Source: Lachnospiraceae bacterium (GTDB taxonomy: Bacteria > Bacillota > Clostridia > Lachnospirales > Lachnospiraceae). From it: DNA of 64,000 nucleotides. Position numbers and translations under genes: made by a program. The notes beneath the pieces were generated by a model. It was not told the origin of the DNA and did no database searches. It saw only the letters and a program-made list of their open reading frames with translations. The DNA lies in assembly GCA_024696615.1 (NCBI GenBank), contig JAILGS010000079.1:1-64000 (forward strand), written 5' to 3'. This document shows, piece after piece, positions 1-9,364 of the stretch (position 1 is the stretch's first letter; each line of letters starts with the position of its first letter).

Positions 1-140
1 ATTAAACCTGCCATGGCAACTTTCTTTACCACATCCATGGTCTTCTGATTCTTTGCTACCTGTGCACTCTTCTGACTCTTTTCCACGTTTCCGGAGATCA
101 CATGCTGATCTACAGAATTAACTAATTTTTCTTCACTCAT
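1..140 (-). CDS. Partial gene, N-terminal 46 residues only, unidentified
   Basis: The window edge cuts this gene after about 46 codons. The start is clear: ATG at 140 is preceded by AGAGGAG with 8 nt spacing. The visible protein begins MSEEKLVNSVDQ, is hydrophilic and Lys/Gln-rich for some 37 residues, then turns into VVKKVAMAGL. A run of this kind often precedes the first membrane helix of small transporters, ECF S-components for example, but that reading is a guess. The gene lies downstream of enolase on the same strand, separated from it by a terminator and by a 19-bp tandem repeat in its upstream region. Confidence 0.55.
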   Translation of the reverse strand, partial: MSEEKLVNSVDQHVISGNVEKSQKSAQVAKNQKTMDVVKKVAMAGL

Positions 141-164
141 CAGTCTACTCCTCTTTTCTAGTCC

Positions 165-335
165 TATTCCGGTTCGTCTATCCGCTTCTAGTTCGTCCAG
201 TCCATTTCCGGCTCATCCATCCACTTCTAGTTCGTCCATCCATTTCCGGTTCATCCATCCATTTCCGGTTCGTCCATCCATTTCCGGTTCGTCCATCCAC
301 TTCTAGTTCGTCCAGTCCATTCCTAGTTCTTTCAT
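165..335. repeat. Degenerate 19-bp tandem repeat, about 8 copies
   Basis: Units of the form ATTTCCGGTTCGTCCATCC (19 bp, sometimes 20) follow each other without spacers. Variants read CTTCTAG in place of TTTCCGG. In the sense of the downstream minus-strand gene the unit is purine-rich (GGATGGACGAACCGGAAAT). The period is not a multiple of three and no ORF follows it, so it appears non-coding. It sits between the enolase terminator and the start of the leftmost gene. Confidence 0.85.
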
Positions 336-482
336 AGTTCTTTTATTTCGAAGGGATCCGTTCTTCATGTTGCCTATCATACAACGATAGTGGTCATATA
401 AAAATGTTCAGATTGTTATTTTTATATAAGACCAGATTGTTTTCCCCGCTACCTCCAGTCCATCTTTTCCATGGGGATGGAA

Positions 483-524
483 CATATGCAGCCCCCATGA
501 GTATGGTCCATATGCAGCCTCCAT
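483..524. repeat. Pair of 16-bp direct repeats
   Basis: CATATGCAGCCCCCAT at 483-498 recurs as CATATGCAGCCTCCAT at 509-524 with one mismatch and a 26-bp period. It lies just upstream (plus sense) of the enolase terminator. Function unknown. Confidence 0.6.
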
Positions 525-555
525 TGCTTAGGGGGAGTATGAACTACATTTGCAT

Positions 556-590
556 AAAAAAATCCCCCGCAAGTTTCCTTACGGGGGATT
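556..590 (-). terminator. Intrinsic terminator of enolase
   Basis: Read on the minus strand, a stem ATCCCCCGTAAG / CTTGCGGGGGAT with a short loop is followed directly by a run of seven T. It lies about 70 bp downstream of the enolase stop codon. Confidence 0.85.
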
Positions 591-660
591 GTGAATTCTT
601 ATGGATTCTGTGCAATGCTACGCTGCCAGGCAACGATACCTGCACATTTCGTACGTAAAA

Positions 661-2058
<1,398 letters not shown>

Positions 2059-2130
2059 TTATCACAAGAAATATGGTATTTCAAGCACCATATATGGAAC
2101 AATCTACCCATGGATGGAACCATCCCCGCC

Positions 2131-2250
2131 CCATGTTCCCATGTTGCCTTGTTGCCATGTTGCCACGTTGCCATATTGCCTTGTTGCCACGTTGTCACGT
2201 TCCCATGTTGCCACGTTCCCATGTTCCCATGGTTCCATATACCCATGTTC
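2131..2250. repeat. 8-bp tandem repeat (AACRTGGS on minus), about 14 copies
   Basis: Read on the minus strand, the interval between the pyrC stop and the eno start is a series of octamers AACATGGG, AACGTGGC, AACAAGGC, AATATGGC and similar. Because 3 x 8 = 24, any open frame through it encodes an octapeptide repeat, and the ORF at 2007-2258 does so with units such as NMGTWQHG. It is most simply a non-coding minisatellite in the enolase leader. Confidence 0.85.
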
Positions 2251-2258
2251 TCCTGCAT

Positions 2259-3530
2259 CTATCCTTCATATACAATAACACCATTGCAGATGGTATAGTG
2301 AACTTTTCCCGGAAGTTCCCAATCAATGAATGGGCTATTGGTAGCCTTGGAAGCAAACTCTTCCTTCTTTACTACCCATTTCTCATTTTCTCCAAAGATC
2401 ACAAGATCTGCCAACTCTCCACAAGCTACACTGCCCGGCTTTAAACGATAGAATTCTGCAGGATTCTTACTCATTAATTCCATTAACTTCATTAAGGAGA
2501 TATGTCCCGGCTGTACTAAGGAATGAATACCCAGTGCTAAAGAAGTCTCAAGACCGGTGATTCCACTTGGAGCCTTAGCCATTTCTCTTGCCTTCTCCTC
2601 TTCGCTATGTGGAGCATGATCGGTAACGATCATGTCGATGGTTCCATCCACAATTCCTTCGATGATTTTCTTTCGATCCTCTTCCGTACGAACCGGCGGA
2701 TTCATTCTGGCCGCGGTACCATACTTTAAGATGGCATCCTCCGTTAAGGTGAAATGATGAGGGGTGGCTTCTGCATGAACATCCGCTCCCATCTTCTTAA
2801 ATGCTTTCACAATCTCTACGGAATTCTTGGAACTAATATGCTGAATGCACAGTGCTGCTCCGGTATAGAGGGCCAGTACGCAGTCCCTGGCCACCATGAT
2901 ATCCTCTGCTGCCGCAGAAGCACCACCATAGCCAATAGCCTCTGAAACCTTTCCCATATTCACACCCGGCTGCTTTACAAAAAGTGGATCCTCTTCATGG
3001 AGTGCTACGGGAAGATCTAATTCATGGGCCTTTACTAAGGCATTGTAGAGGATTTCTTCGCTCATAATCGGTACGCCATCATCCGTAAATCCTGCGGCGC
3101 CTTCCTTGGCAAGAAGATCCATATCCACCATTTCTTCACCCTTCATACCCTTGGTCACATTGGCCGTCTGAAGCACATGAATTCCTGTGGATTCTCCCTT
3201 TTCCTGAATATAATGTAAAGTGTCCACATTATCCACCGTAGGCTTGGTATTCGCCATACATACCACGGTGGTAAAGCCACCTCTGGCAGCACTTTTAGCG
3301 CCAGTAAGAATATCTTCCTTGTAAGTAAATCCCGGATCTCTAAAATGTACATGGGTATCCACAAGTCCCGGTGCTACCACCAGTCCCGTGGCATCGATCA
3401 CCTGATCGACCCCGGTGGCGTCCAAATCCTTTCCCACCTTCACAATGGTCTTTCCATCCACTAAGACATCCAATACCTCATCTGTTTTGGTCACGGCATC
3501 CACTACCCGACCACCTTTAATTAAGATCAT
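2259..3530 (-). CDS. pyrC: Dihydroorotase, class I type
   Basis: Third step of de novo pyrimidine synthesis, cyclising N-carbamoyl-aspartate to dihydroorotate. The 423-residue amidohydrolase fold is shown by the zinc-binding DTHVHFRDPG (His60 and His62) and the late catalytic Asp segment IVTDHAPHSEEE. The start at MILIKGGRVVD is set by AAGGAGGTCAT just before the ATG. The gene is separated from the other pyr genes of this window (pyrE at 16 kb; pyrD, pyrK, pyrF at 20-22 kb). No aspartate carbamoyltransferase or carbamoyl-phosphate synthase gene is nearby. Its stop codon TAG is immediately followed by an ATG that opens the repeat ORF at 2258. Confidence 0.96.
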   Translation of the reverse strand: MILIKGGRVVDAVTKTDEVLDVLVDGKTIVKVGKDLDATGVDQVIDATGLVVAPGLVDTHVHFRDPGFTYKEDILTGAKSAARGGFTTVVCMANTKPTVDNVDTLHYIQEKGESTGIHVLQTANVTKGMKGEEMVDMDLLAKEGAAGFTDDGVPIMSEEILYNALVKAHELDLPVALHEEDPLFVKQPGVNMGKVSEAIGYGGASAAAEDIMVARDCVLALYTGAALCIQHISSKNSVEIVKAFKKMGADVHAEATPHHFTLTEDAILKYGTAARMNPPVRTEEDRKKIIEGIVDGTIDMIVTDHAPHSEEEKAREMAKAPSGITGLETSLALGIHSLVQPGHISLMKLMELMSKNPAEFYRLKPGSVACGELADLVIFGENEKWVVKKEEFASKATNSPFIDWELPGKVHYTICNGVIVYEG

Positions 3531-3576
3531 ATGACCTCCTTGATTTTGAAATCATTGTATTACATTTGGACAAAAA

Positions 3577-4914
3577 CTAATCTGCAAGAGAACCGAATGG
3601 ATCCCATGGCTCAAGCGCAGTTACTTCGCCCTTTAAAAGTTCCTTTGTTGCCTTATCCAGATACTTCTTATTCACTACCACCTGATATACATAGTCATCA
3701 AACCACTCATCGGAAGCCACATAGTAACCATCATGGCCGCCGGCATCCTTACCCCAGCTGTTCTCAATTCTCCAGCGGTCCGGCTTCTTGTCCTGATTTA
3801 AATTCACTCCCAGTAACACCATGGCATGATTCATGGCACTGTCCCCATAGTCCAAGGCCTGTGCCTTATCAAAGTGATAGGTTACCTGGAAGAGATTTTC
3901 CACATCCGTTGCCTTCCGGTCAAAGACACCTTCATTTCGCAGTCCGAACTTGGAGCAGTCCGAACCAAACCATACGGGATGACCATCCTTTAACTGACTG
4001 ATCGCAGCCTTCTTAATCTTCTCCATAGGAAGGTTTAAGTAGACAATGTCCTTGCCCTCTGCCACATTGCCTAAAAACTTCACGGTATAGAGCTGATTAT
4101 ATGGCTTACTCTTCTGTGGGGAATGAATTAATCCCACATAGTCGTCCAGATTTAAACCGATATATTTCTTAAAGAATTCCTGAGGAGTAATGCCAAAGTC
4201 CTGGGTTACCTTATTGTCCTTATTTCTCATGGTGAAATCGAAGGTCTTAGGAGGCTGCCCAAGGCTGATGCAAAGCATGCGATAGATGTCATCCATCACT
4301 GCGATTTTCTTCTTCTGTAATACCATGGACTTAGCGCCCTGGGTGGCAAGCTCCCGTAACTGCATTGCTCCTTCGCGAAGTCTGGTGGTTAAGTACTGAT
4401 CAAAGAAGCGGGAACTGGTGGCAGATGCTGCATCCGGGTAGGCTTCTTTAGGAACGACACCGTACTTACGGATTAAGTTCGCAACCATATCCCACTGACC
4501 GCCATCCTGCAGGGGATTGGCATTAATGAAGGAGAAAAGTCTTCCATCAATTGGCTCATCCACAGTCTTTAACACGCTTTCAAGATAGTAATTGGCCTTC
4601 TCGAGTTTATCGTAGAAGAACAGGTAATTCTGGGATAATTCGAAGGTTTCTAATTTAAATTTCTGAATCATCTCATAACGAAGTACATTGGTTGCGGCAA
4701 AGATCCAGCAACGACCGGATGCCTTCTGATTGGTAATCTTTCCCTGCTTTAAGTCAATGGAAAAGGTAAATGGTAATTCTCTGGTTCTTGCATAATTGGT
4801 GCTAGACTCCAATACTCCATTTCTTACGGCATTATTGGCTGCCAGCTGATTTCTTCCATCCTGCGAAAAATTCTTCTGAAAATCCGCAAGGTTTTTGTTG
4901 GATAATCCTTTCAT
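3577..4914 (-). CDS. pepC: C1 family cysteine aminopeptidase (PepC/bleomycin hydrolase)
   Basis: Cytosolic papain-fold aminopeptidase, 445 residues, the usual length for PepC and bleomycin hydrolases, which form hexameric self-compartmentalised peptidases. The active site is visible as Gln63 and Cys69 in NQKASGRCWIFAA, the His in MNHAMVLLGV and the Asn in WRIENSWGKD. There is no signal peptide, in keeping with a role in recycling intracellular peptides. The start is supported by AAGGAGGAGCAAGA before the ATG. It lies between pyrC and an ABC-F gene on the same strand, but a terminator-like hairpin at 4950-4971 separates it from the ABC-F gene upstream. Confidence 0.93.
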   Translation of the reverse strand: MKGLSNKNLADFQKNFSQDGRNQLAANNAVRNGVLESSTNYARTRELPFTFSIDLKQGKITNQKASGRCWIFAATNVLRYEMIQKFKLETFELSQNYLFFYDKLEKANYYLESVLKTVDEPIDGRLFSFINANPLQDGGQWDMVANLIRKYGVVPKEAYPDAASATSSRFFDQYLTTRLREGAMQLRELATQGAKSMVLQKKKIAVMDDIYRMLCISLGQPPKTFDFTMRNKDNKVTQDFGITPQEFFKKYIGLNLDDYVGLIHSPQKSKPYNQLYTVKFLGNVAEGKDIVYLNLPMEKIKKAAISQLKDGHPVWFGSDCSKFGLRNEGVFDRKATDVENLFQVTYHFDKAQALDYGDSAMNHAMVLLGVNLNQDKKPDRWRIENSWGKDAGGHDGYYVASDEWFDDYVYQVVVNKKYLDKATKELLKGEVTALEPWDPFGSLAD

Positions 4915-4939
4915 TCTTGCTCCTCCTTATGATGCTTTA

Positions 4940-4975
4940 AAATAGAAATGCCCCGGAATTCCTTCCAGGGCACCC
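4940..4975 (-). terminator. Terminator-like hairpin after the ABC-F gene
   Basis: Minus-strand GCCCTGGAA-GGAA-TTCCGGGGC (one G-T pair) is followed by ATTTCTATTTT. It begins within 10 bp of the ABC-F stop codon and ends just before the PepC ribosome binding site. Confidence 0.6.
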
Positions 4976-4977
4976 TT

Positions 4978-6642
4978 TTATTCGTTAGAAGATTCGTCTT
5001 CGCTTCCGCTTTCATCTTCTACTACTTCATTTGCAACACCCTGACGCTTTCTAGCCATCTCATCGCTTTCTAAGTACTCGTCATAGGTGGTCATCTTATC
5101 GATTAAGGTACCATTTGGAATAATTTCCATAATACGGTTGGCTGTGGTCTGTACGAACTGGTGATCGTGACAGGTAAACAGGCACACACCTGGGAACTTA
5201 ATCAAACCATTATTCAATGCGGTAATGGATTCCATATCCAAATGGTTGGTTGGCTCATCTAAAATTAGTACATTGGAGCCGCTGATCATCATCTTGGACA
5301 GAAGGCAACGTACCTTCTCACCACCGGATAATACCTTTACCTTCTTCACGCCGTCATCTCCGGCAAAAAGCATTCTTCCAAGGAATCCACGAACATAGGT
5401 GGTATCCTTATCTGGAGAATACTGAGTCAGCCATTCTACGATGGTATCGTTGGAAGAAAATTCTGCCCCCGGATCCTTAGGGAAATATGCCTGGGTTGTG
5501 GTTACACCCCACTTATAGTCACCCTCATCCGGCTCCATCTCTCCTGCTAAGATCTTAAAGAGTGTGGTGGTTGCAAGCTCGTTAGAACCTACGAAAGCCA
5601 CCTTATCCTCACGATTTAAGATAAAGGAAATATTATCCAATACCTTGACACCGTCAATGGTCTTAGAAAGATTGGTTACCTGCAATACTTCATTACCGAT
5701 CTCACGGAATGGTCTAAAATCAATATATGGATACTTACGACTGGATGGACGAATATCATCCAACTCAATCTTCTCCAAAGCACGCTTACGAGAAGTAGCC
5801 TGCTTGGACTTGGAAGCATTGGCGGAGAAACGCTGAATGAATTCCTGTAATTCCTTAATCTTCTCTTCCTTCTTCTTATTCGCTTCCTTCATCTGCTTGA
5901 TCAACAGCTGGCTGGACTCATACCAGAAATCGTAGTTACCAGCATAGAGCTGAATCTTCGCATAATCAATATCTGCAATCTGAGTGCAGACCTTATTTAA
6001 GAAATAACGGTCATGGGATACCACAATGACAGTGTTATCAAAATTAATTAAGAACTCTTCCAACCATGCAATCGCATCCAAATCCAAGTGGTTGGTAGGC
6101 TCATCCAGTAATAAGATATCTGGATTACCAAATAATGCCTGCGCAAGAAGAACCTTCACCTTCTCGTTACCATTTAAGGTGCTCATCTGGTTATAATGAA
6201 GTTCTGTTGGAATTCCAAGACCATTTAATAAGGTGGAGGCATCACTCTCTGCTTCCCATCCATTCATGGTAGCAAATTCGCCCTCTAACTCACTGGCCTT
6301 AATACCATCTTCCTCCGTGAAATCCTCCTTGGCATAGATGGCATCCTTCTCCTTCATAATCTCGTAAAGACGAGCATTACCCATAATTACGGTATCAAGA
6401 ACCGTATATTCATCATACTTAAAGTGATCCTGCTGTAAGAAGGAAAGTCTCTGACCTGGGGTGATAAAAATATCTCCCTTGGTTGGCTCTAACTGTCCGG
6501 ATAAAATCTTTAAAAAGGTGGATTTACCGGCACCATTGGCTCCGATCAATCCATAACAGTTTCCTTCGATGAATTTAATATTCACTTCCTCAAACAGAGG
6601 CTTCTTTCCCACCTGATAGGTGACATTATTGGCGCTGATCAT
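4978..6642 (-). CDS. ABC-F family ATPase, YkpA/YbiT-like
   Basis: Soluble protein with two ATP-binding cassettes in one chain and no membrane helices, the layout of ABC-F ribosome-associated ATPases. The first cassette has an intact Walker A GANGAGKST (residues 34-42), a weak signature LNGNEKVKV and Walker B LLLDEPTNHLD. A Lys/Glu-rich linker (MKEANKKKEEKIKELQEF) follows. The second cassette has a degenerate Walker A, GSNELATTT, but a good signature LSGGEKVR and ILILDEPTNHLD-type Walker B. The acidic C-terminal tail is Glu/Ser-rich. The N-terminal sequence resembles YbiT/YkpA more than EttA. Function is translation-related or unknown; an antibiotic-resistance role cannot be excluded. It follows a DtxR-type regulator gene by 32 bp. 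Confidence 0.9.
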   Translation of the reverse strand: MISANNVTYQVGKKPLFEEVNIKFIEGNCYGLIGANGAGKSTFLKILSGQLEPTKGDIFITPGQRLSFLQQDHFKYDEYTVLDTVIMGNARLYEIMKEKDAIYAKEDFTEEDGIKASELEGEFATMNGWEAESDASTLLNGLGIPTELHYNQMSTLNGNEKVKVLLAQALFGNPDILLLDEPTNHLDLDAIAWLEEFLINFDNTVIVVSHDRYFLNKVCTQIADIDYAKIQLYAGNYDFWYESSQLLIKQMKEANKKKEEKIKELQEFIQRFSANASKSKQATSRKRALEKIELDDIRPSSRKYPYIDFRPFREIGNEVLQVTNLSKTIDGVKVLDNISFILNREDKVAFVGSNELATTTLFKILAGEMEPDEGDYKWGVTTTQAYFPKDPGAEFSSNDTIVEWLTQYSPDKDTTYVRGFLGRMLFAGDDGVKKVKVLSGGEKVRCLLSKMMISGSNVLILDEPTNHLDMESITALNNGLIKFPGVCLFTCHDHQFVQTTANRIMEIIPNGTLIDKMTTYDEYLESDEMARKRQGVANEVVEDESGSEDESSNE

Positions 6643-6674
6643 TGGGTATTACAATTCCTTTCTTTGTTGTCTTT

Positions 6675-7076
6675 TTATGCCTCGCCACGCTTCTCGCAGT
6701 CGTGATCCAGGCAATTCATGCATCCAAGACGCTTCATGGCTGCAAATGACTCATCACTTAACACATGCTCAATACGACATGCATCGCGATAAGCAACTTC
6801 CTCGGATACTCCGATGGTAATTAACCAGTGAGAGATTACCACATGACGTTCGTAAATCTTCTGTGCTAAATCCCGTCCTGTGTCACTTAAGGATACCTTA
6901 CCATAAGGATCCATGTGAATATATCCGCGCTCACGAAGTCTCTTCATCGCAACGGATACGCTTGGTTTACTATAGCCCATATAATTGGCAATATCCACGG
7001 AACGAACCTGCTCGCCGTCCTTGGATAAAACTAAGATTGCCTCCAGATAATCTTCTGGTGATTCGTTAGATACCAT
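6675..7076 (-). CDS. DtxR/MntR-family metal-dependent repressor
   Basis: 133-residue regulator with a winged helix in the first 65 residues (VRSVDIANYMGYSKPSVSVAMKRL) followed by the metal-binding dimerisation domain. Candidate metal ligands are Asp9 and Glu12 (PEDYLEA), a His in RHVVISHWL and the DACRIEH segment. The Asp at position 9 is the MntR choice, while the Cys in ACRIEH is the DtxR/IdeR choice, so metal specificity cannot be assigned. The C-terminus ends in a Cys/His cluster CMNCLDHDC and there is no SH3-like third domain. Start supported by GAGGGAAGCATT. No metal transporter is encoded nearby, so its targets lie elsewhere. Confidence 0.88.
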   Translation of the reverse strand: MVSNESPEDYLEAILVLSKDGEQVRSVDIANYMGYSKPSVSVAMKRLRERGYIHMDPYGKVSLSDTGRDLAQKIYERHVVISHWLITIGVSEEVAYRDACRIEHVLSDESFAAMKRLGCMNCLDHDCEKRGEA

Positions 7077-7159
7077 AATGCTTCCCTCTTTCTTTCTTAA
7101 AAAATTATTGAAAGAACGCTATCCCCGCATATGTAACGCTCTTCGGTACAAATGTTTTC

Positions 7160-8431
7160 TTAGGCCTCATCAATTGCCTTACCAATATCGTGGCGCATAT
7201 ACTTATTATCGAAGTGAATCCACTCCGTAGCCTCGTAAGCCTTCTTACGAGCCTCCTTTAAATCCTTACCGGTTGCAGTAACACCAAGAACACGACCACC
7301 ATTGGTTACAATACCAGCTTCTGCCTTCTTGCTTCCTGCATGGAATACAAAATAATCCGTCTTGTCCTTGAAGTTCTCTAAGCCGCTAATCACAAAGCCC
7401 TTCTCATAATGCTCTGGATATCCATTGGATGCTAAAACAACACAGACTGCTGCATTGTCCTCAAACTGAAGATCAATCTGATCCAAAGTTCCATCGATAC
7501 ATGCTTCGAATACTTCCACAATATCATTCTTCATCCGAGGAAGAACTACCTGGGTTTCAGGATCGCCAAAACGTGCATTATATTCTAAGACTCTTGGGCC
7601 ATTGGCTGTTAACATTAATCCAAAGAAGATAATTCCCTTAAATTCTCTGCCTTCCTTCGCCATGGCATCCACGGTAGCCTGGTAGATGTACTTCTTACAA
7701 AACTCATCCACTTCTGCAGTGTAGAATGGACTTGGAGAGAAGGTTCCCATACCACCGGTATTTAAGCCCTGGTCCCCATCCTTTGCTCTCTTATGATCCT
7801 GTGCAGAGGTCATGATCTTAATGGTCTTACCATCCACAAAGGATAATACGGATACTTCACGACCGGTCATAAATTCTTCCACAACGATGGTATTACCGGA
7901 ATCACCAAACTGCTTGTCCACCATTAAGGTCTTTACACCAGCTAAGGCTTCTTCCTTGGTATTACAGATTAATACACCCTTACCAAGGGCTAAACCATCC
8001 GCCTTTAATACGGTTGGATAAGTAGCAGTCTCTAAGAAAGCCAATGCTTCCTCAGGGGAAGTAAAATTATGATATCCTGCCGTTGGAATGTTATATTTCT
8101 TCATTAAATCCTTGGAGAATGCCTTGGAACCCTCTAAAATCGCTGCATTCTTACGAGGTCCGAACACACGAAGGCCAGCTTCTTCGAAGGCATCCACAAT
8201 ACCACCGCAGAGAGGATCATCCATACCAACAACGGTTAAATCAATTTCCTTCTCCTTGGCAAATGCAACTAATTTCTGAAATTCCATCGCACCAATTGCA
8301 ACACATTCTGCAACTTCTGCGATACCTGCATTACCTGGAGCACAATAGATCTTATCCACCTTCTTGCTCTGACTGATCTTCCAACATAATGCGTGCTCTC
8401 TTCCGCCGCCGCCAACTACAAGTACCTTCAT
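7160..8431 (-). CDS. purD: Phosphoribosylamine-glycine ligase (GARS)
   Basis: Second step of purine synthesis: ATP-dependent ligation of glycine to phosphoribosylamine. The 423-residue ATP-grasp protein begins MKVLVVGGGGREHALCWK and carries the ATP-grasp segments LKADGLALGKGV, VVEEFMTGREVS and the metal/substrate region LEYNARFGDPETQ. It is transcribed from a near-consensus promoter at 8513-8541 and appears to lead a minus-strand run with the DtxR-type and ABC-F genes. It is separated from purE-purM-purN by a plus-strand two-component system, so the purine genes here are split into two transcription units. Confidence 0.97.
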   Translation of the reverse strand: MKVLVVGGGGREHALCWKISQSKKVDKIYCAPGNAGIAEVAECVAIGAMEFQKLVAFAKEKEIDLTVVGMDDPLCGGIVDAFEEAGLRVFGPRKNAAILEGSKAFSKDLMKKYNIPTAGYHNFTSPEEALAFLETATYPTVLKADGLALGKGVLICNTKEEALAGVKTLMVDKQFGDSGNTIVVEEFMTGREVSVLSFVDGKTIKIMTSAQDHKRAKDGDQGLNTGGMGTFSPSPFYTAEVDEFCKKYIYQATVDAMAKEGREFKGIIFFGLMLTANGPRVLEYNARFGDPETQVVLPRMKNDIVEVFEACIDGTLDQIDLQFEDNAAVCVVLASNGYPEHYEKGFVISGLENFKDKTDYFVFHAGSKKAEAGIVTNGGRVLGVTATGKDLKEARKKAYEATEWIHFDNKYMRHDIGKAIDEA

Positions 8432-8512
8432 GGCTATCTCCTTTTATTTACACTAACTTATTCTTGAAAAAAGGACGAAAGTTCTTTCCTCCTTCATTTC
8501 GCTATCCGTTTC

Positions 8513-8541
8513 ATTATATCGGAGTTAATAGAATTATTCAA
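8513..8541 (-). promoter_or_regulatory. Sigma-A promoter of purD
   Basis: TTGAAT and TATAAT on the minus strand are separated by exactly 17 bp. Predicted start near 8506 gives a leader of about 75 nt before the purD ATG. No known purine riboswitch was recognised in that leader. Confidence 0.75.
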
Positions 8542-8622
8542 GGAAAACACATTATTTCCATATTTTCCAAATCTTAAAAAATCTAAAATATTTCCTCCCC
8601 TTATCTAAAATTCCATGGGGTA

Positions 8623-8631
8623 TGTTATACT
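8623..8631 (+). promoter_or_regulatory. Extended -10 promoter of the two-component operon
   Basis: TGTTATACT fits the extended -10 pattern TGnTATAAT with one mismatch. The -35 is weak. Predicted start lies only about 15 nt before the response-regulator ATG, whose AAGGGGTGG site overlaps the first transcribed bases. Confidence 0.55.
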
Positions 8632-8653
8632 TCTCCCATGAAGGGGTGGTAGT

Positions 8654-9364
8654 ATGGCTGCGCAGAAAATATTAATTGTCGATGATAACGAAGAAATTCG
8701 AAATATTGTAAAGATTCTCCTCCATAGTGAGGGATATGAAGTCTTAGAAGCATCCAACGGAGAGGAAGCTTTAGAAGCCCTGGATCCAAGTATTGATCTA
8801 GTTCTTCTAGATATTATGATGCCCGGCATCTCCGGTCTGGAGGTTTGTCAGACCATTCGGAAAAATTATTCCATGCCGATTCTATTTTTAACTGCCAAAG
8901 GAACGGATTCGGATAAGGCCCTGGGACTTACCACAGGAGCGGATGACTATCTTTCCAAACCATTCTCCAAGGCGGAGTTAATGGCCAGAGTGAAAAGTCT
9001 TCTGCGCCGTTATTATGTCTACCGAGGCAAGGAACTTCCTGTGGATGATTCCTATTATACTTATGATTCCCTCTGGGTTTCTAAGGAAAAGAATGAAATC
9101 TTTTTGATGTCCGAAGATGGAACCAAAAAAGAAGTTCCTCTTTCGGAATTAGAATATCAGATCCTTCGTCTTCTTGTGAGTCGTCCCGGCGTAGTATTCT
9201 CCGCCCAGACCATCTATGAAACCATCTGGAAGGAACCCTATCTATACAGTTCCAATGCCACCATCATGGTGCATATTCGAAACCTCCGTACCAAGCTAGA
9301 AGTGGATCCAGCCAAACCAGAACACATTCTTACCGTATGGGGAAAGGGTTATAAGATTTCATGA
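8654..9364 (+). CDS. OmpR/PhoB-type response regulator
   Basis: 236-residue cytoplasmic DNA-binding regulator. The receiver domain spans residues 4-118, with the acidic pair DD10-11, the phospho-acceptor Asp53 in VLLDIMMPG and the Lys in YLSKPF. The winged-helix DNA-binding domain occupies the last 100 residues (VVFSAQTIYETIW, SNATIMVHIRNLRTKLE). AAGGGGTGGTAGT precedes the ATG. It overlaps the downstream kinase by 4 bp (ATGA), which indicates translational coupling of a cognate pair. Targets are unknown; no transporter or resistance gene is adjacent. Confidence 0.94.
   Translation: MAAQKILIVDDNEEIRNIVKILLHSEGYEVLEASNGEEALEALDPSIDLVLLDIMMPGISGLEVCQTIRKNYSMPILFLTAKGTDSDKALGLTTGADDYLSKPFSKAELMARVKSLLRRYYVYRGKELPVDDSYYTYDSLWVSKEKNEIFLMSEDGTKKEVPLSELEYQILRLLVSRPGVVFSAQTIYETIWKEPYLYSSNATIMVHIRNLRTKLEVDPAKPEHILTVWGKGYKIS

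Larger units (their letters stand above)
141..660. other. Gene-free interval of 520 bp
   Basis: No convincing coding region was found here. The 84-codon plus-strand ORF at 404-658 has no ribosome binding site and runs through the enolase terminator. The interval holds the 19-bp tandem repeat, a 16-bp direct repeat, the enolase terminator and presumably the promoter of the leftmost gene, for which no convincing -35/-10 pair was found. Confidence 0.6.

Noticed and set aside
165-335. Possible CRISPR array
   Set aside because: Units of 19-20 bp follow each other directly with no unique spacers, and no cas genes are present.
404-658. 84-codon plus-strand ORF
   Set aside because: No ribosome binding site, runs through the enolase terminator, and the protein has no recognisable features.
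3531-4001. 156-codon plus-strand ORF
   Set aside because: Antisense shadow of the PepC gene, whose active-site residues are intact.
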